64,000 nucleotides of DNA, from the NCBI GenBank assembly GCA_965652395.1, contig CBFGUW010000019.1, positions 29,254 to 93,253 of the forward strand, in the 5' to 3' direction. Numbering within the stretch: position 1 is the first letter of the stretch; every line of letters starts with the position of its first letter. The notes beneath the pieces were generated by a model. That model was not told the DNA's origin. It worked only from the letters and a program-made list of their open reading frames with translations, and searched no databases. The position numbers were made by a program, and so were the translations under genes. Origin of the DNA: Saccharospirillum sp965652395 (lineage in GTDB: Bacteria > Pseudomonadota > Gammaproteobacteria > Pseudomonadales > Natronospirillaceae). Below are positions 17,679-27,119 of this stretch, one piece after another.

Positions 17679-17995
17679 CGGCCTTCCTTTTCCAGGTTTG
17701 TTAAACGCTGCTTAAACAGCCTAGGTCGATCCAGCGTCATCGCAAGCGGGCGCCTTGCAAAAGTACCGCCATAACCCTGGTGTTGGATCAGTCAGGCCAA
17801 CTTTCAAGCCATCGGATTTTCCTATAGCAAATATAGTAGCTATATGGTTTGACGTCGCCCCTATTAAAACCAGGGACGTGAAGGTGATAACACCACGCTT
17901 CTGTTCCGCGTAGACTGCCGCTCCTCACTACCGCCAAACCCGTTTTTGGCCGACATCCCTGGTTATTGGCAAGAATTCCTTTTTTGGAGAGCTTA
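17679..17995. other. Intergenic region with palindrome and structured leader before the DUF1338 gene
   Basis: This 317-bp gap lies between divergent genes. The part near the VTT gene shows nothing clear. At 17831-17845 is ATATAG-TAG-CTATAT, a dyad that could be an operator. From 17868 to 17964 the plus-strand transcript can close a 9-bp stem around two inner hairpins; this is listed separately. GGAGAG precedes the ATG at 17996. Confidence 0.5.
17868..17964 (+). promoter_or_regulatory. Possible structured leader RNA upstream of the DUF1338 gene
   Basis: AACCAGGGA (17868-17876) pairs with TCCCTGGTT (17956-17964). Inside are GGTG-ATAA-CACC (17883-17894) and GCCAAA/TTTGGC (17933-17950), giving a multibranch structure. 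It ends 31 bases before the start codon. I do not recognise a known riboswitch class. The hairpins are short, so this could be chance; the long closing stem is the main support. Confidence 0.35.
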
Positions 17996-18805
17996 ATGAA
18001 CATCGACACCTTCTATCAGCACCTGTGGCAGGACTACATCAACATGACACCCCAGGCCGAGGCCATCGCCAAAGCGTTGAAATCCCGGGGTGAAGCCGTG
18101 CTGAACGACCACGTCGCTTTCCGAACCTTCAATATTGGCCCCATCCGTCTTGAGGACCTGGAGCCTTTCATTCTCGACATGGGTTACAGCCGCTACGAGC
18201 CTTACCATTTCCCCGCTAAAAAACTGGACGCCTACGGCTACATACCGCCCAGCGACGACCTGCCGCGCATTTTTCTGAGTGAACTGCGGGTGGAAGAGTT
18301 GTCCGACGGTGCACAGGAGATCATTCGCCGCCTGGTCGATCAGATCGACGCCACCGAGATCACAGATGCCAGCGTCTTCTGGCGCGGTCCTTTGTGGGAA
18401 GTCCCGACCTACGAGGAATATCAGCAACTGGCGGAGGAAAGCGAATACGCGGCCTGGTTGAGCGTCATCGGTTTGCGCTGCAATCATTTCACCATCAATG
18501 TGAACGCCCTGAATCAGATCAGCAGCATCGAAGAAATGAACACCCTGGTCGAAGAGCTCGGTTTCAGCGTGAACGAGAGCGGCGGCCGGGTAAAAGGCAC
18601 GCCCGCCGTCTTGCTGGAGCAAGGCTCCACCAAGGCCAGTATTCAGCCATTCACCTTCAAAGGCGGCGATGTTCATGACGTCACCACCTGCTATTACGAA
18701 TTCGCCAAGCGTTACCTGGACGACGAAGGCAAACTCTACCAAGGCTTCGTGGCAGCCAGTGCCGACAAAATTTTCGAATCCACCAACATGCGTGCCTACG
18801 GCTGA
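17996..18805 (+). CDS. DUF1338 family protein (2-oxoadipate dioxygenase/decarboxylase-like)
   Basis: This 269-residue protein belongs to the family of HglS/YdcJ. HglS is a non-haem iron enzyme that turns 2-oxoadipate into D-2-hydroxyglutarate in lysine catabolism. A vicinal-oxygen-chelate-like metal triad is visible: His39 in NDHVAFRTF, His164 in RCNHFTINV and Glu235 in YYEFAKRY. It is much shorter than HglS (about 460 residues), like the short single-domain members, whose substrate is less certain. The start at 17996 follows GGAGAG. It leads a likely operon with the VOC and NRDE genes. Confidence 0.75.
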   Translation: MNIDTFYQHLWQDYINMTPQAEAIAKALKSRGEAVLNDHVAFRTFNIGPIRLEDLEPFILDMGYSRYEPYHFPAKKLDAYGYIPPSDDLPRIFLSELRVEELSDGAQEIIRRLVDQIDATEITDASVFWRGPLWEVPTYEEYQQLAEESEYAAWLSVIGLRCNHFTINVNALNQISSIEEMNTLVEELGFSVNESGGRVKGTPAVLLEQGSTKASIQPFTFKGGDVHDVTTCYYEFAKRYLDDEGKLYQGFVAASADKIFESTNMRAYG

Positions 18806-18892
18806 CGCATCGGGGCGGGAGTCACTCTCCCGCCCTACCGGTAACCCCGCCTTTGCAGTACCCTACAGGCGAATGCCGTACCGAGATCGATA

Positions 18893-19261
18893 GTGACCCA
18901 TCACACCCTTGTCTGGCTGGACATCCCCGTACAAAACCTCAACCGGGCGCTGGCGTTCTACAGCCAGGTGCTCAACTGGCCATTGGATGACTACCGGCCC
19001 AATCAGCCCATGGCGGTCTTTCGCCACCCGGCCGGCAGTGTTTCCTGTGCCCTGTTGGAAAAACCGGAAGAGACCGGCCAGGGCCGTGGCCCTTTACCCT
19101 ATTTCAATTGCGCGGGACGATTGGCGGATGCCGTCAGTCGGGTAAGACTCAACGGTGGCGAGGTGGTTCAGGAAATTCAGTCCATTCACCCCTTCGGGTC
19201 GCGCGCCATCGTGCTCGATACGGAAGGCAATCGCATTGCACTGCACAGCCCGGAGTCGTAA
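18893..19261 (+). CDS. VOC family (glyoxalase-like) protein
   Basis: This 122-residue single-domain protein has a GTG start. The beta-alpha-beta-beta-beta halves are recognisable from LDIPVQNLNRALAFYSQVLNWP and from PFGSRAIVLDTEGNRIALHSP. The Glu in the late segment aligns with a typical metal site, while the first His is replaced by Leu-Asp, so metal binding is doubtful. It lies between the DUF1338 and NRDE genes, 3 bases before the latter. Confidence 0.75.
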   Translation: MTHHTLVWLDIPVQNLNRALAFYSQVLNWPLDDYRPNQPMAVFRHPAGSVSCALLEKPEETGQGRGPLPYFNCAGRLADAVSRVRLNGGEVVQEIQSIHPFGSRAIVLDTEGNRIALHSPES

Positions 19262-19264
19262 ATC

Positions 19265-20056
19265 ATGTGTTTAATGGTGCTTAACTGGCGTCCCGATGCC
19301 GACTGGCCTCTGCTATTGGTCGCCAACCGCGATGAATTCCGTGACCGCCCCGCCAAGGCCATGCATTGGTGGCCAGGCACGGAAAGCCAAGACACGAAAA
19401 ACCCTGGCGACCTGCTGGCCGGAAAAGACCTCAAAGCGGGGGGCACCTGGCTCGCCCTGGGTCAAAGCGGCCACTTTGCATTGCTCACCAATATTCGCCC
19501 CGGCTATGTCGGTAAAACAGCTCAACTCAGCCGAGGAAATATCCCCCTGAATTTTCTGCTTAGCGGGCTCAGCATCGAACGTTTCCACCAAGAGCTGCAG
19601 AAAGATATCGCAGCTTACGGCGGCTTCAATCTGCTACTGGGAGACGGCAACCGTCTGTTCTGGTTCAGTTCGGATCATACTGAAGGCCACTGGCTGGAAC
19701 CCGGAATTCATACCCTCAGCAACGATGCGTTGAATACTCCTTGGCCAAAAACGCAGATAGCCAAGCAGCAAATGGAGGAACAGACTGATGCCTTTGAACA
19801 GGGCGAACCGGGCGACCTGGAAATTCTGACAGACCGGCATCCGGCACCCGACGACAGCCTGCCCACTACCGGCATACCGCTGGAATGGGAGCGTCAGCTT
19901 TCAGCTCAAACGATTACCGGGGAACGATATGGCACACGATGCCGTACCTGGGTAAGGATGGATCGAAAGGGATTCATCGGCGTGAAGGAAGTGCAATTGA
20001 ATGAACAGGGAGAACCGGTGGAGCATCGTGATTTCAGTTGGCGAAGCAACGGCTGA
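19265..20056 (+). CDS. NRDE family protein (TANGO2-like)
   Basis: This 263-residue protein has the family-naming VANRDEFRDRPA (residues 19-30), the N-terminal Cys2 of an Ntn-hydrolase-like fold (MCLMVLNW), and GGTWLAL and LLTNIR segments. TANGO2 proteins have been linked to haem or acyl-CoA handling; the biochemical role is unsettled. It follows the VOC gene by 3 bases. Its stop abuts the stop of the convergent nitrilase gene with no space between. Confidence 0.85.
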   Translation: MCLMVLNWRPDADWPLLLVANRDEFRDRPAKAMHWWPGTESQDTKNPGDLLAGKDLKAGGTWLALGQSGHFALLTNIRPGYVGKTAQLSRGNIPLNFLLSGLSIERFHQELQKDIAAYGGFNLLLGDGNRLFWFSSDHTEGHWLEPGIHTLSNDALNTPWPKTQIAKQQMEEQTDAFEQGEPGDLEILTDRHPAPDDSLPTTGIPLEWERQLSAQTITGERYGTRCRTWVRMDRKGFIGVKEVQLNEQGEPVEHRDFSWRSNG

Positions 20057-20863
20057 TCACAACAGGCGACGATGCTCCTGAACCGGCATTTTTTCCCGTA
20101 ATTCTGTTACCCGATCCAGATTGGTGTCGTACACCAAACCGGCCTCACCTTCGCCCACCTGAGTCACTTCACCCCAGGGGTCCACACCCATGGAATGACC
20201 ACAGGTACGTCGCTTCGAGTCGTGTTGACCGCCCTGATTACTGGCCACCACATAACAAATATTTTCCACAGCGCGTGCCCGACACAACACCTCCCAATGA
20301 GCCTGGCCAGTCGACCAGGTGAAGGCCGAGGGCGCGACAAAGGTATCGACGTTCTGGTCCCTTAGCTTCCGGTACAATTCCGGGAATCTCAGGTCGTAGC
20401 AGACAGTCAGCCCCCACCGGCCCCAAGGGGTATCCACCACCTTGGGTTCACCACCGGCTTGATACTGGTCCGACTCACGATACTGGCCTTGGGCATCGCC
20501 CACCGTGACATCAAACATGTGGATTTTGTCGTAGTGGGCGCGGACTTCCCCGTACTCGTCCAGAACGTGTAGCCGAGCCCGAGGTTTGGATTCGGACCGT
20601 ACCCGAACCGGCACTGTTCCAGCCACCACCCAGAGGCCAAACTCGCGCGCTAGTTCCCGAACCGGGGTTCCGACCGGACCGGTGAAATCAGTCTCGACAT
20701 TGGCGACAGGCGAGTTATCCCGCACGCCGAAAAGCGCAAACATTTCCGGCAGTTGAATGGCATCGCACCCGGCTTCCGCCGCCATGATGAAGTGACGACG
20801 AACGTCGGCTAAATTGATGTCCAGGGATGGACCACTGATCATCTGTGCCAAATACCATTTCAT
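20057..20863 (-). CDS. Carbon-nitrogen hydrolase (Nit1-like, deaminated glutathione amidase type)
   Basis: This 268-residue nitrilase-superfamily enzyme has the Glu-Lys-Cys triad in place: Glu40 in QLPEMFALFG, Lys113 in HYDKIHMFDV and Cys155 in LTVCYDLRFPELY. The DVxVGxxQGQYRES segment and the location after yhdP fit the Nit1-like amidase that repairs deaminated glutathione in gammaproteobacteria. In relatives tldD follows; here that gene is absent and an unrelated operon converges. Confidence 0.85.
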   Translation of the reverse strand: MKWYLAQMISGPSLDINLADVRRHFIMAAEAGCDAIQLPEMFALFGVRDNSPVANVETDFTGPVGTPVRELAREFGLWVVAGTVPVRVRSESKPRARLHVLDEYGEVRAHYDKIHMFDVTVGDAQGQYRESDQYQAGGEPKVVDTPWGRWGLTVCYDLRFPELYRKLRDQNVDTFVAPSAFTWSTGQAHWEVLCRARAVENICYVVASNQGGQHDSKRRTCGHSMGVDPWGEVTQVGEGEAGLVYDTNLDRVTELREKMPVQEHRRLL

Positions 20864-20911
20864 GCTTGCGCGCTCCCAAGAGTCAGAGCCCCGTTGCCGG
20901 GGATGGGTGGT

Positions 20912-23900
20912 TCAGGGATTGGTGCTGCCTGGAACGACATTTTTCAAGCGGTCACCCACCGTCGGGGCCTGTTGCCCACCGCTGTTGTCAAAGACACGAT
21001 AGAAGCGGATTTCCGGGGCGTCCAGCGAACCGGTGACATGCATGCGGGCCGAACTCAATCGCTCCAGTTCATTGTTGAAAACACGCTCGGTAACGTAGAT
21101 GGCCGCAGCCGCTTGCGGCGAGACACCGGCCAACAGTGCCACTAGTGGGAAAGTGCTCGACAATGGCACGGTCATCACCATGTCGACGTCGAGTGTGTCA
21201 CGGATCAGATCGGCATCCCCACTGAAACGAAACTTGGTGGCCGGCCCGTCGATGATCAGTTTCTCGCCCACCCGGGCAAAACCGCGATCAAACAGCAGTT
21301 CACCTTCAATGACATCGTAGGTGATGCCGTCGCGAATCAGGTCGGAGAAATCCAGTGCAAGACGGCGCAATACCCGGGTAAAGTTCAATAACCCGATCAG
21401 CTTGACGCCTTCGTACTCATCCAGTTCCAAAATGGCGCCGTTGGTGAGTTGCAGGCCAATTCGCCCCTGCAGACGTGAGAAATCAAAAAAAGCCGGTGTC
21501 CCATTCCAATCCAGGTCCAGCTCGAACCGTCCGTTATCGCTGACCAGCACCGGTGCATAACCCCAATTACGCAACAGGGTGTTAATGTTGCCGGTATTGA
21601 CCGTACCGTCGAAACTGGTTCGGTGGCTGTTATCCAGATATTGCCAAACAAGGGAGCCGTTCAGATTAGCGCCGGGCATGACCCCAACCAGATTCCTCGC
21701 CCGGACTTCGTCCTCCCCCTGAACCACTTCCGCACGCCAATGGCCGAAATCGCGGTCATTGATCGATAGCTGGGCGATCTGAATATTCATCTCCGGAACA
21801 TCAAGCGGGTGCGCCTGACGCAAGGGGTCTATTGTGTTCTCCTCCTCGCGTTCCGAGTCTGCGTTCTCGGCGTTGGTTTTGAGCGAGAGAAAACCGATAT
21901 CCGCGAATATTGGCTCGTCTGCATGAGGAATCAGGATTCTCCCCTGCCCTTGAGCGGCTTCGACATTGGCGAGCCAGGCATTGTCGTTTCGTTGAATCAA
22001 TACTTTCGGTCGGTCCCATTCCAGCCCTAAAAATTGCCAGCGGTCACCACTCAAGGTGATTTCCCTCAACCAGTCGGTTTTATCCACGGGTAAGCCTTCC
22101 GTGCCCCCGGTATAGTAGTAGCCCACGATCTCCGAAACCCGCTGCTGCCAGGCACTCACTTCAGCCTCTTCAAGGTGAGCATCGAAAAAGACGCCGGTGT
22201 CATCATGAATCACCAATGGCTTGCCCAAGGACACGCTGCCGCGTTGCAGCCGCTGCTGGTCGTCGAGTTCAAAATAGGAGGTGAGGAGGTTGTTGTAGTT
22301 CGCTTTGATGGTCAGCCACTGACGGTCATCGAAAGTCAGGTTCAAAGCCAGGTCGCCAAGTTCGTCAGCCGCCTTGCCCAGAGGTACCGGGGCGTCCAAG
22401 GGCATATTTTCCAATGTGGAACGGATGTCTATGGTCGTGCGCTCCGGTTGAATTCGAATCTGCGCGCTTCCCGGAACCCGATAAGGCTGGGCAGCCAACC
22501 AGGGGTCTTCCAACCATTCGCCCCAAGCGTTGACCGGAGTACGGCCTTCGACATTAATCTCAAAGGCCGTCATTTCCGCGCCGTTTTCAGAACGGAACCC
22601 GACACGAAGCGGTGCACCGAAGAGTTCACCTGTTAATTGCTCGGCATATAAACCCTGTGCCTGGTTGTAACCCAAGGTGCCTGACACAGCCGTCGCTTCC
22701 AGGTTGAACTCCGGCATTTTCAGGTTCGCGTTTACCACCTCACCCTGAAGAGTCACCTCCGGTAAACTGCCATCGAAGGGGACAGTCAATTCAAGCCTCG
22801 CCTTCGCCTGCCCATCGGTTGACCATTGCTCAACAATGCCTTTACCGATCTCAGCCAAAGGTCCACTCTGAAACAATGCCAGTGCATCGCCGGTGTTGCC
22901 GTGGGCTTGCAGTTGAATTTGGGCTTTAGGGTCGGAAAAAGGCAGCGACAGCGTGCCACTGTCCAACGTCAGACCGTCCAATTGCCCCTCTTCCGCAAAA
23001 ACATCGAGCCTGCGGCCGGTCAAGGCGACCCGCCCCCGACCGCCCTCGACTGCGGGCCAGGTATCGTCAAAACTGACCCGGGCCTCCTCAAATTCACCGC
23101 TCAGCCCCAGCGCTGACTGTATTAAATCGCCACTGCGAAACGCACCGGTATAAATGAAACTCAGGTTGCTCAGATTCCCGGATAACAGATTGTCTTCCAT
23201 CCAGGTTTTGGCTGTGCCATCGACCTGATAGTCGGGCGTTAAACGGGTGGCCCAGTCCATCGTCGCTTGTTCCGAATCCAGCGCCAGACGAAAGCCGATC
23301 TCGCGGTCATTTCCGCCCTTGGGAGGAGGGATATCCACCTGCCAATGGTTACGCACTTCCACATGAGGACTACCGGCAGGCTGGGAGGACAAAGGCGCCA
23401 CAATGCCATTGTTACGCCCTTCCAATTGAGCGCCCTGGCCCGGCCACCACCGCACGTCCATGTAGCCGCTGAGACGGTCAAATGAAAAGGCTTGCTCATA
23501 CAATTCGGGGAGCGACAGACCGGCCTGTTTCACGTCATAACTCAACCGGGCGACCGGTCCTTCGGCGCGAACCGCTGCGGATACGCCGGTTATTCCCGGA
23601 ATACCGGCGTAAGCTTTCATGCTGCCTTCTTCCAGTCGGGCGGTGAGCCTGAGGCTTTGCCAGTCATCGGTATTGAGAGTGACTTTGCCTTGCTCCAGGT
23701 GACCCACAGGAAAGGCATTCCGGAAAAATTGACTGCTGTCGTTCAATGCCAACCAGGCACTGATCGGCGCCACCGGAAACTGATCCCACTGAGCCTGCCA
23801 TTGGGAGCCTCGCTTATTGATGCGGGCCTGCAGTGGGCGACCTTGGCGAACCTCCTGGGTACCCGCCTTCAATTGGTGCCCAAGGTGATTCAGCCATAAA

Positions 23901-24799
23901 TCGAAGCCATTGGCGGTGCGCTCGGCATACCACTCAGTCTGAACATCGCTGAGCGTCATGTCGCTTTCAGGACCGGTCAAGCGGGTGCGGCCACTGCGCA
24001 ACCGAACGGTCATATCCTGCCAGGCGTCCCGTGTCAGGCTGACCCAATATTCACCGGACAGATTGAGTTCCGTGACCTGCGGCCAGCGGCTGGCCAGCCA
24101 GGGGGCGAAATCCAGACTGCCATGCCGGGCGTATAGGTCGACTTCGTAACCCGTGGTTTGCATGGTGCTTTCAAGTTGCAGCTCCAAAGGGACTTCCAGA
24201 TCGTTGTACAGAAGCCGGGCTTTGGCGCGCAGCCAATTATCCTCGCCCAACCCCGTCATCCGGCCTTCGTCCATGACCACCGTCATGCCCGGCAGACGTT
24301 CCGGTTCTATTTGCAAACGAACTTCGTCAAACACCACTTCCCGCTGCTGACGCAACAGGGTGTTCAAACGTTCCAACGACATCCTGTCGGCGGCATTGGC
24401 ACCATGAAGCCCGGTCATACGCCAACCGTCGGGCTGTTGTTCCAAGCGGGCAATGAAGCCCGTCAATTCGAATCGCTTGAACACCGGAGACAGGTTGACC
24501 AAAGACTGTAACAGGGAAGGCTCAAGCAACACCCGCCGCACCGCCAGGGTATCGCCAATACGAACGCGTTCGGCGACCAGAACCGGGTTGAACTGACGCC
24601 ATTCGCCCGTCAGTTCACCGATGCTGACCTCGGTCCCGAGTTGCTTGCTGAGCACCGCTTCGACCTGGGCATCGTAACGTTCGATGTAAGGAAAAAACTG
24701 TCGGCCCAACGCCAGATAAGCCGCAACCAACAATACCCAGAATGCCGCCACCTTGAGGAGGACGGTGCCCAGGGTTTTGAATATGGAAGAGGCCGCCAT
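20912..24799 (-). CDS. yhdP: AsmA-like inter-membrane protein YhdP
   Basis: This very large protein of about 1295 residues has one N-terminal membrane anchor (about residues 8-30) followed by long beta-rich repeats. The C-terminal AsmA-like part includes FDFSRLQGRIGLQLTNGAI and DLDVDMVMTVPLSSTFPLVA. YhdP with TamB and YdbH supports phospholipid movement to the outer membrane. Length matches E. coli YhdP (about 1266). I chose ATG 24799; a GTG six codons earlier (24817) is possible, and neither has a strong ribosome-binding site. It follows rng in the conserved mreBCD-maf-rng-yhdP order. Confidence 0.88.
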   Translation of the reverse strand: MAASSIFKTLGTVLLKVAAFWVLLVAAYLALGRQFFPYIERYDAQVEAVLSKQLGTEVSIGELTGEWRQFNPVLVAERVRIGDTLAVRRVLLEPSLLQSLVNLSPVFKRFELTGFIARLEQQPDGWRMTGLHGANAADRMSLERLNTLLRQQREVVFDEVRLQIEPERLPGMTVVMDEGRMTGLGEDNWLRAKARLLYNDLEVPLELQLESTMQTTGYEVDLYARHGSLDFAPWLASRWPQVTELNLSGEYWVSLTRDAWQDMTVRLRSGRTRLTGPESDMTLSDVQTEWYAERTANGFDLWLNHLGHQLKAGTQEVRQGRPLQARINKRGSQWQAQWDQFPVAPISAWLALNDSSQFFRNAFPVGHLEQGKVTLNTDDWQSLRLTARLEEGSMKAYAGIPGITGVSAAVRAEGPVARLSYDVKQAGLSLPELYEQAFSFDRLSGYMDVRWWPGQGAQLEGRNNGIVAPLSSQPAGSPHVEVRNHWQVDIPPPKGGNDREIGFRLALDSEQATMDWATRLTPDYQVDGTAKTWMEDNLLSGNLSNLSFIYTGAFRSGDLIQSALGLSGEFEEARVSFDDTWPAVEGGRGRVALTGRRLDVFAEEGQLDGLTLDSGTLSLPFSDPKAQIQLQAHGNTGDALALFQSGPLAEIGKGIVEQWSTDGQAKARLELTVPFDGSLPEVTLQGEVVNANLKMPEFNLEATAVSGTLGYNQAQGLYAEQLTGELFGAPLRVGFRSENGAEMTAFEINVEGRTPVNAWGEWLEDPWLAAQPYRVPGSAQIRIQPERTTIDIRSTLENMPLDAPVPLGKAADELGDLALNLTFDDRQWLTIKANYNNLLTSYFELDDQQRLQRGSVSLGKPLVIHDDTGVFFDAHLEEAEVSAWQQRVSEIVGYYYTGGTEGLPVDKTDWLREITLSGDRWQFLGLEWDRPKVLIQRNDNAWLANVEAAQGQGRILIPHADEPIFADIGFLSLKTNAENADSEREEENTIDPLRQAHPLDVPEMNIQIAQLSINDRDFGHWRAEVVQGEDEVRARNLVGVMPGANLNGSLVWQYLDNSHRTSFDGTVNTGNINTLLRNWGYAPVLVSDNGRFELDLDWNGTPAFFDFSRLQGRIGLQLTNGAILELDEYEGVKLIGLLNFTRVLRRLALDFSDLIRDGITYDVIEGELLFDRGFARVGEKLIIDGPATKFRFSGDADLIRDTLDVDMVMTVPLSSTFPLVALLAGVSPQAAAAIYVTERVFNNELERLSSARMHVTGSLDAPEIRFYRVFDNSGGQQAPTVGDRLKNVVPGSTNP

Positions 24800-24895
24800 G
24801 TCAGAGCTCAACTGCACAAAGGTTTAAATAGACAGCCGGACGACACAACGCCCGGCTTGGAATGGGGAACAGCCACATCGCCCGTTTAATAGCCT

Positions 24896-26353
24896 TTATT
24901 GCAGGATGACATCAAACTGTTCCTGGGTGTACATGGGCTCGACCTGGAACCGAATCGGCTTGCCGATAAAGTCTTCCAGATCCGCCACGTTGGACGACTC
25001 TTCGTCCAGTAACCGGTCCACAACCTCCTGCGAGGCCAACACCAGATATTGATCGGTATTATAGGCACGCTCTTCACGCAGAATTTCGCGAAACACTTCA
25101 TAACAGACGGTTTGTGGGGTTTTCAGTCGACCTCGGCCATGACATACGCTGCATGCCTCGGTCATCATATGTTCCAGGCTTTCCCGCGTTCGCTTGCGGG
25201 TCATTTCCACCAGCCCCAATTCGGAAACCCCGGTCACCTTGCTTTTGGCGTGGTCTTTTTCCAGGTATTTTTCCAGCATCCGAAGCACTTGGCGTTGGTG
25301 CTCCGGGTCTTCCATATCGATGAAATCGATAATGATGATGCCACCCAGATTCCGCAGCCGAAGCTGTCTTACGATAGCGGTCACGGCTTCGAGGTTGGTC
25401 TTGAAAATGGTCTCTTCCAGGTTCCGGTGGCCCACGAAAGCACCGGTGTTCACATCCACCGTGGTCATGGCTTCGGTTTGATCGATGATCAGATAGCCGC
25501 CGGATTTCAGGTCCACTTTTCGGCCCAGAGCGCGACTGATTTCGTCCTCGACCGAGAACAGATCAAAGATAGGACGCTCGCCCGGATAGTATTCGAAAAC
25601 CGACTCGACCTCGGGCGTATATTTGCGCACGAAGTCGATGACCTTGACGAAGGTTTCCTTAGAGTCGATCCGGATTTTTTCGACATCCGCCCGCACCAGA
25701 TCGCGTGCGACACGCAGGTACAGCGGCAGGTCTTCATAAATAATGGCAGGGCCGGGGATTTCCTTGATCCGCTCGCCCAATACCCGAAACACCCGTTTCA
25801 GATAATTCAGGTCGGACTGGATTTCATTTTCGCCGATGCCTTCGGCCGCAGTCCGCAGAATGTAACCACCCTTCTCGATTTCCTCGTCCACCTTCACCTT
25901 GGCGACCAGGCTGCGCAGCCGGTCCCGCTCCTCTTCGCCGTCAATGCGTTGCGACACACCGATGTGGTTGGTGTCCGGCATATAAACCAGATAGCGGGAA
26001 GGAATCGATAGATGAGTGGTCAGGCGAGCGCCCTTGGTGCCGATCGGGTCTTTGATCACCTGAACGGTGATGGATTGATCTTCCCGCACTAATGACTGAA
26101 TAGGTTTATGGGCATCGTTTTCACGGCTTTGGTCTATGTCCGATGCATGAATGAAAGCCGCGCGATCAAGACCGATGTCAACAAAGGCCGCCTGCATACC
26201 GGGCAGTACCCGAACCACCTTGCCGCGATAAATATTGCCGACAATGCCTCGGGTCTGGGCGCGTTCGATGTAGATTTCCTGAACAGCGCCGTTTTCCACC
26301 ACCGCCACCCGGGTTTCCATCGGAGTGACGTTCACTAAAATCTCTGAATTCAT
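24896..26353 (-). CDS. rng: Ribonuclease G
   Basis: This 485-residue single-strand endoribonuclease matures 16S rRNA 5' ends and decays some mRNAs. The N-terminal S1-like domain includes GNIYRGKVVRVLPGMQAAFVDIG. The DNase I-like catalytic domain shows FVDIG-type and IIIDFIDMEDPEHQ, whose Asp residues bind Mg. The Zn-link motif is CSVCHGRG (around residues 404-411). It lacks the long RNase E C-terminal scaffold, which defines RNase G. It lies between maf and yhdP, with a 90-bp inverted repeat upstream. Confidence 0.95.
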   Translation of the reverse strand: MNSEILVNVTPMETRVAVVENGAVQEIYIERAQTRGIVGNIYRGKVVRVLPGMQAAFVDIGLDRAAFIHASDIDQSRENDAHKPIQSLVREDQSITVQVIKDPIGTKGARLTTHLSIPSRYLVYMPDTNHIGVSQRIDGEEERDRLRSLVAKVKVDEEIEKGGYILRTAAEGIGENEIQSDLNYLKRVFRVLGERIKEIPGPAIIYEDLPLYLRVARDLVRADVEKIRIDSKETFVKVIDFVRKYTPEVESVFEYYPGERPIFDLFSVEDEISRALGRKVDLKSGGYLIIDQTEAMTTVDVNTGAFVGHRNLEETIFKTNLEAVTAIVRQLRLRNLGGIIIIDFIDMEDPEHQRQVLRMLEKYLEKDHAKSKVTGVSELGLVEMTRKRTRESLEHMMTEACSVCHGRGRLKTPQTVCYEVFREILREERAYNTDQYLVLASQEVVDRLLDEESSNVADLEDFIGKPIRFQVEPMYTQEQFDVILQ

Positions 26354-26411
26354 GACGGGTTCCTAGTTTTAATGCGTGCCGGGTGGCGATGTCCTTTTGG
26401 GTGTGGCTTGA

Positions 26412-26491
26412 CCCTCTCCCCAGCCCTCTCCCAGCGGGAGAGGGAGCAAGCTTCAGTCCCCTCTCCCGCTGGGAGAGGGTTAGGGAGAGGG
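26412..26491. repeat. CCCTCTCCC-type inverted repeat
   Basis: The arms 26412-26444 and 26459-26491 pair over 33 bp with three mismatches around a 14-base loop. Each arm also contains a shorter internal dyad (CTCCCAGCGGGAG). Repeats built from CCCTCTCCC are common between genes in many gammaproteobacteria. It separates maf from rng within the minus-strand block and is unrelated in sequence to the eight-copy family. Confidence 0.88.
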
Positions 26492-26495
26492 CGAC

Positions 26496-27098
26496 TCACA
26501 CCGCCGACAAAGCACCGGACCAAATCGGCACCCCATGTGCCGTCAACAACCGGGCGGTTTCACGCAACGGCAGCCCGACAACGGCCGAATAGCTGCCTTC
26601 AATTCGTTTGATAAATACAGACGCCAACCCTTGTATAGCATAGCCGCCCGCTTTGTCCTTGGGTTCTTCAGTTTCCCAATAGGCACGAACCTGTTCGGGC
26701 ATGAGTTCGGCGAACACCACGCGGGACGTCACCACCTGAACGTCGACACCCTGATGGGTGGCCAGAGCCACCGCTGTCATCACCGAATGCGCACGATCGG
26801 ACAACTTGTCCATCATGTCGGCGAAATCGTCGAAGTCCCGTGGTTTACCCAGAATATCCCGGTCGACGACCACAGCCGTGTCCGACCCTATGACCAGGGC
26901 ACCACCCTCACCGCGCTGGGCCAGAGTATCCAAACCAGCCCGGGCCTTATCTTTCGCCACTCTGGCGACATAATCCTCGGCGCCTTCCAGCGTGAAAGGC
27001 TGCTCGTCGACTTCGACCGGCAACACTTCGAAATCCACCCCCAATGAGGCGAGCAACTCTTTGCGACGTGGCGATTGCGAAGCCAGATACACCGTCAT
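26496..27098 (-). CDS. maf: Maf/YhdE family nucleotide pyrophosphatase
   Basis: This 200-residue enzyme hydrolyses non-canonical or canonical nucleoside triphosphates (dTTP/UTP in YhdE). SQSPRRKELL at residues 6-15 is the phosphate-binding signature. VIGSDTAVV and the later YAIQGLASVFIKRIEGSYSAVVGLPL (split here by its Gly) are typical. ATG 27098 is preferred because AGAGGA lies 6 bases before it; an in-frame ATG at 27116 overlaps the mreD end. Confidence 0.92.
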   Translation of the reverse strand: MTVYLASQSPRRKELLASLGVDFEVLPVEVDEQPFTLEGAEDYVARVAKDKARAGLDTLAQRGEGGALVIGSDTAVVVDRDILGKPRDFDDFADMMDKLSDRAHSVMTAVALATHQGVDVQVVTSRVVFAELMPEQVRAYWETEEPKDKAGGYAIQGLASVFIKRIEGSYSAVVGLPLRETARLLTAHGVPIWSGALSAV

Positions 27099-27119
27099 GG
27101 GCTGTCCTCTGTTCATGGG

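Noticed and set aside
25049..26011. 320-codon open frame opposite rng
   Set aside because: Antisense shadow; no ribosome-binding site or recognisable domain.
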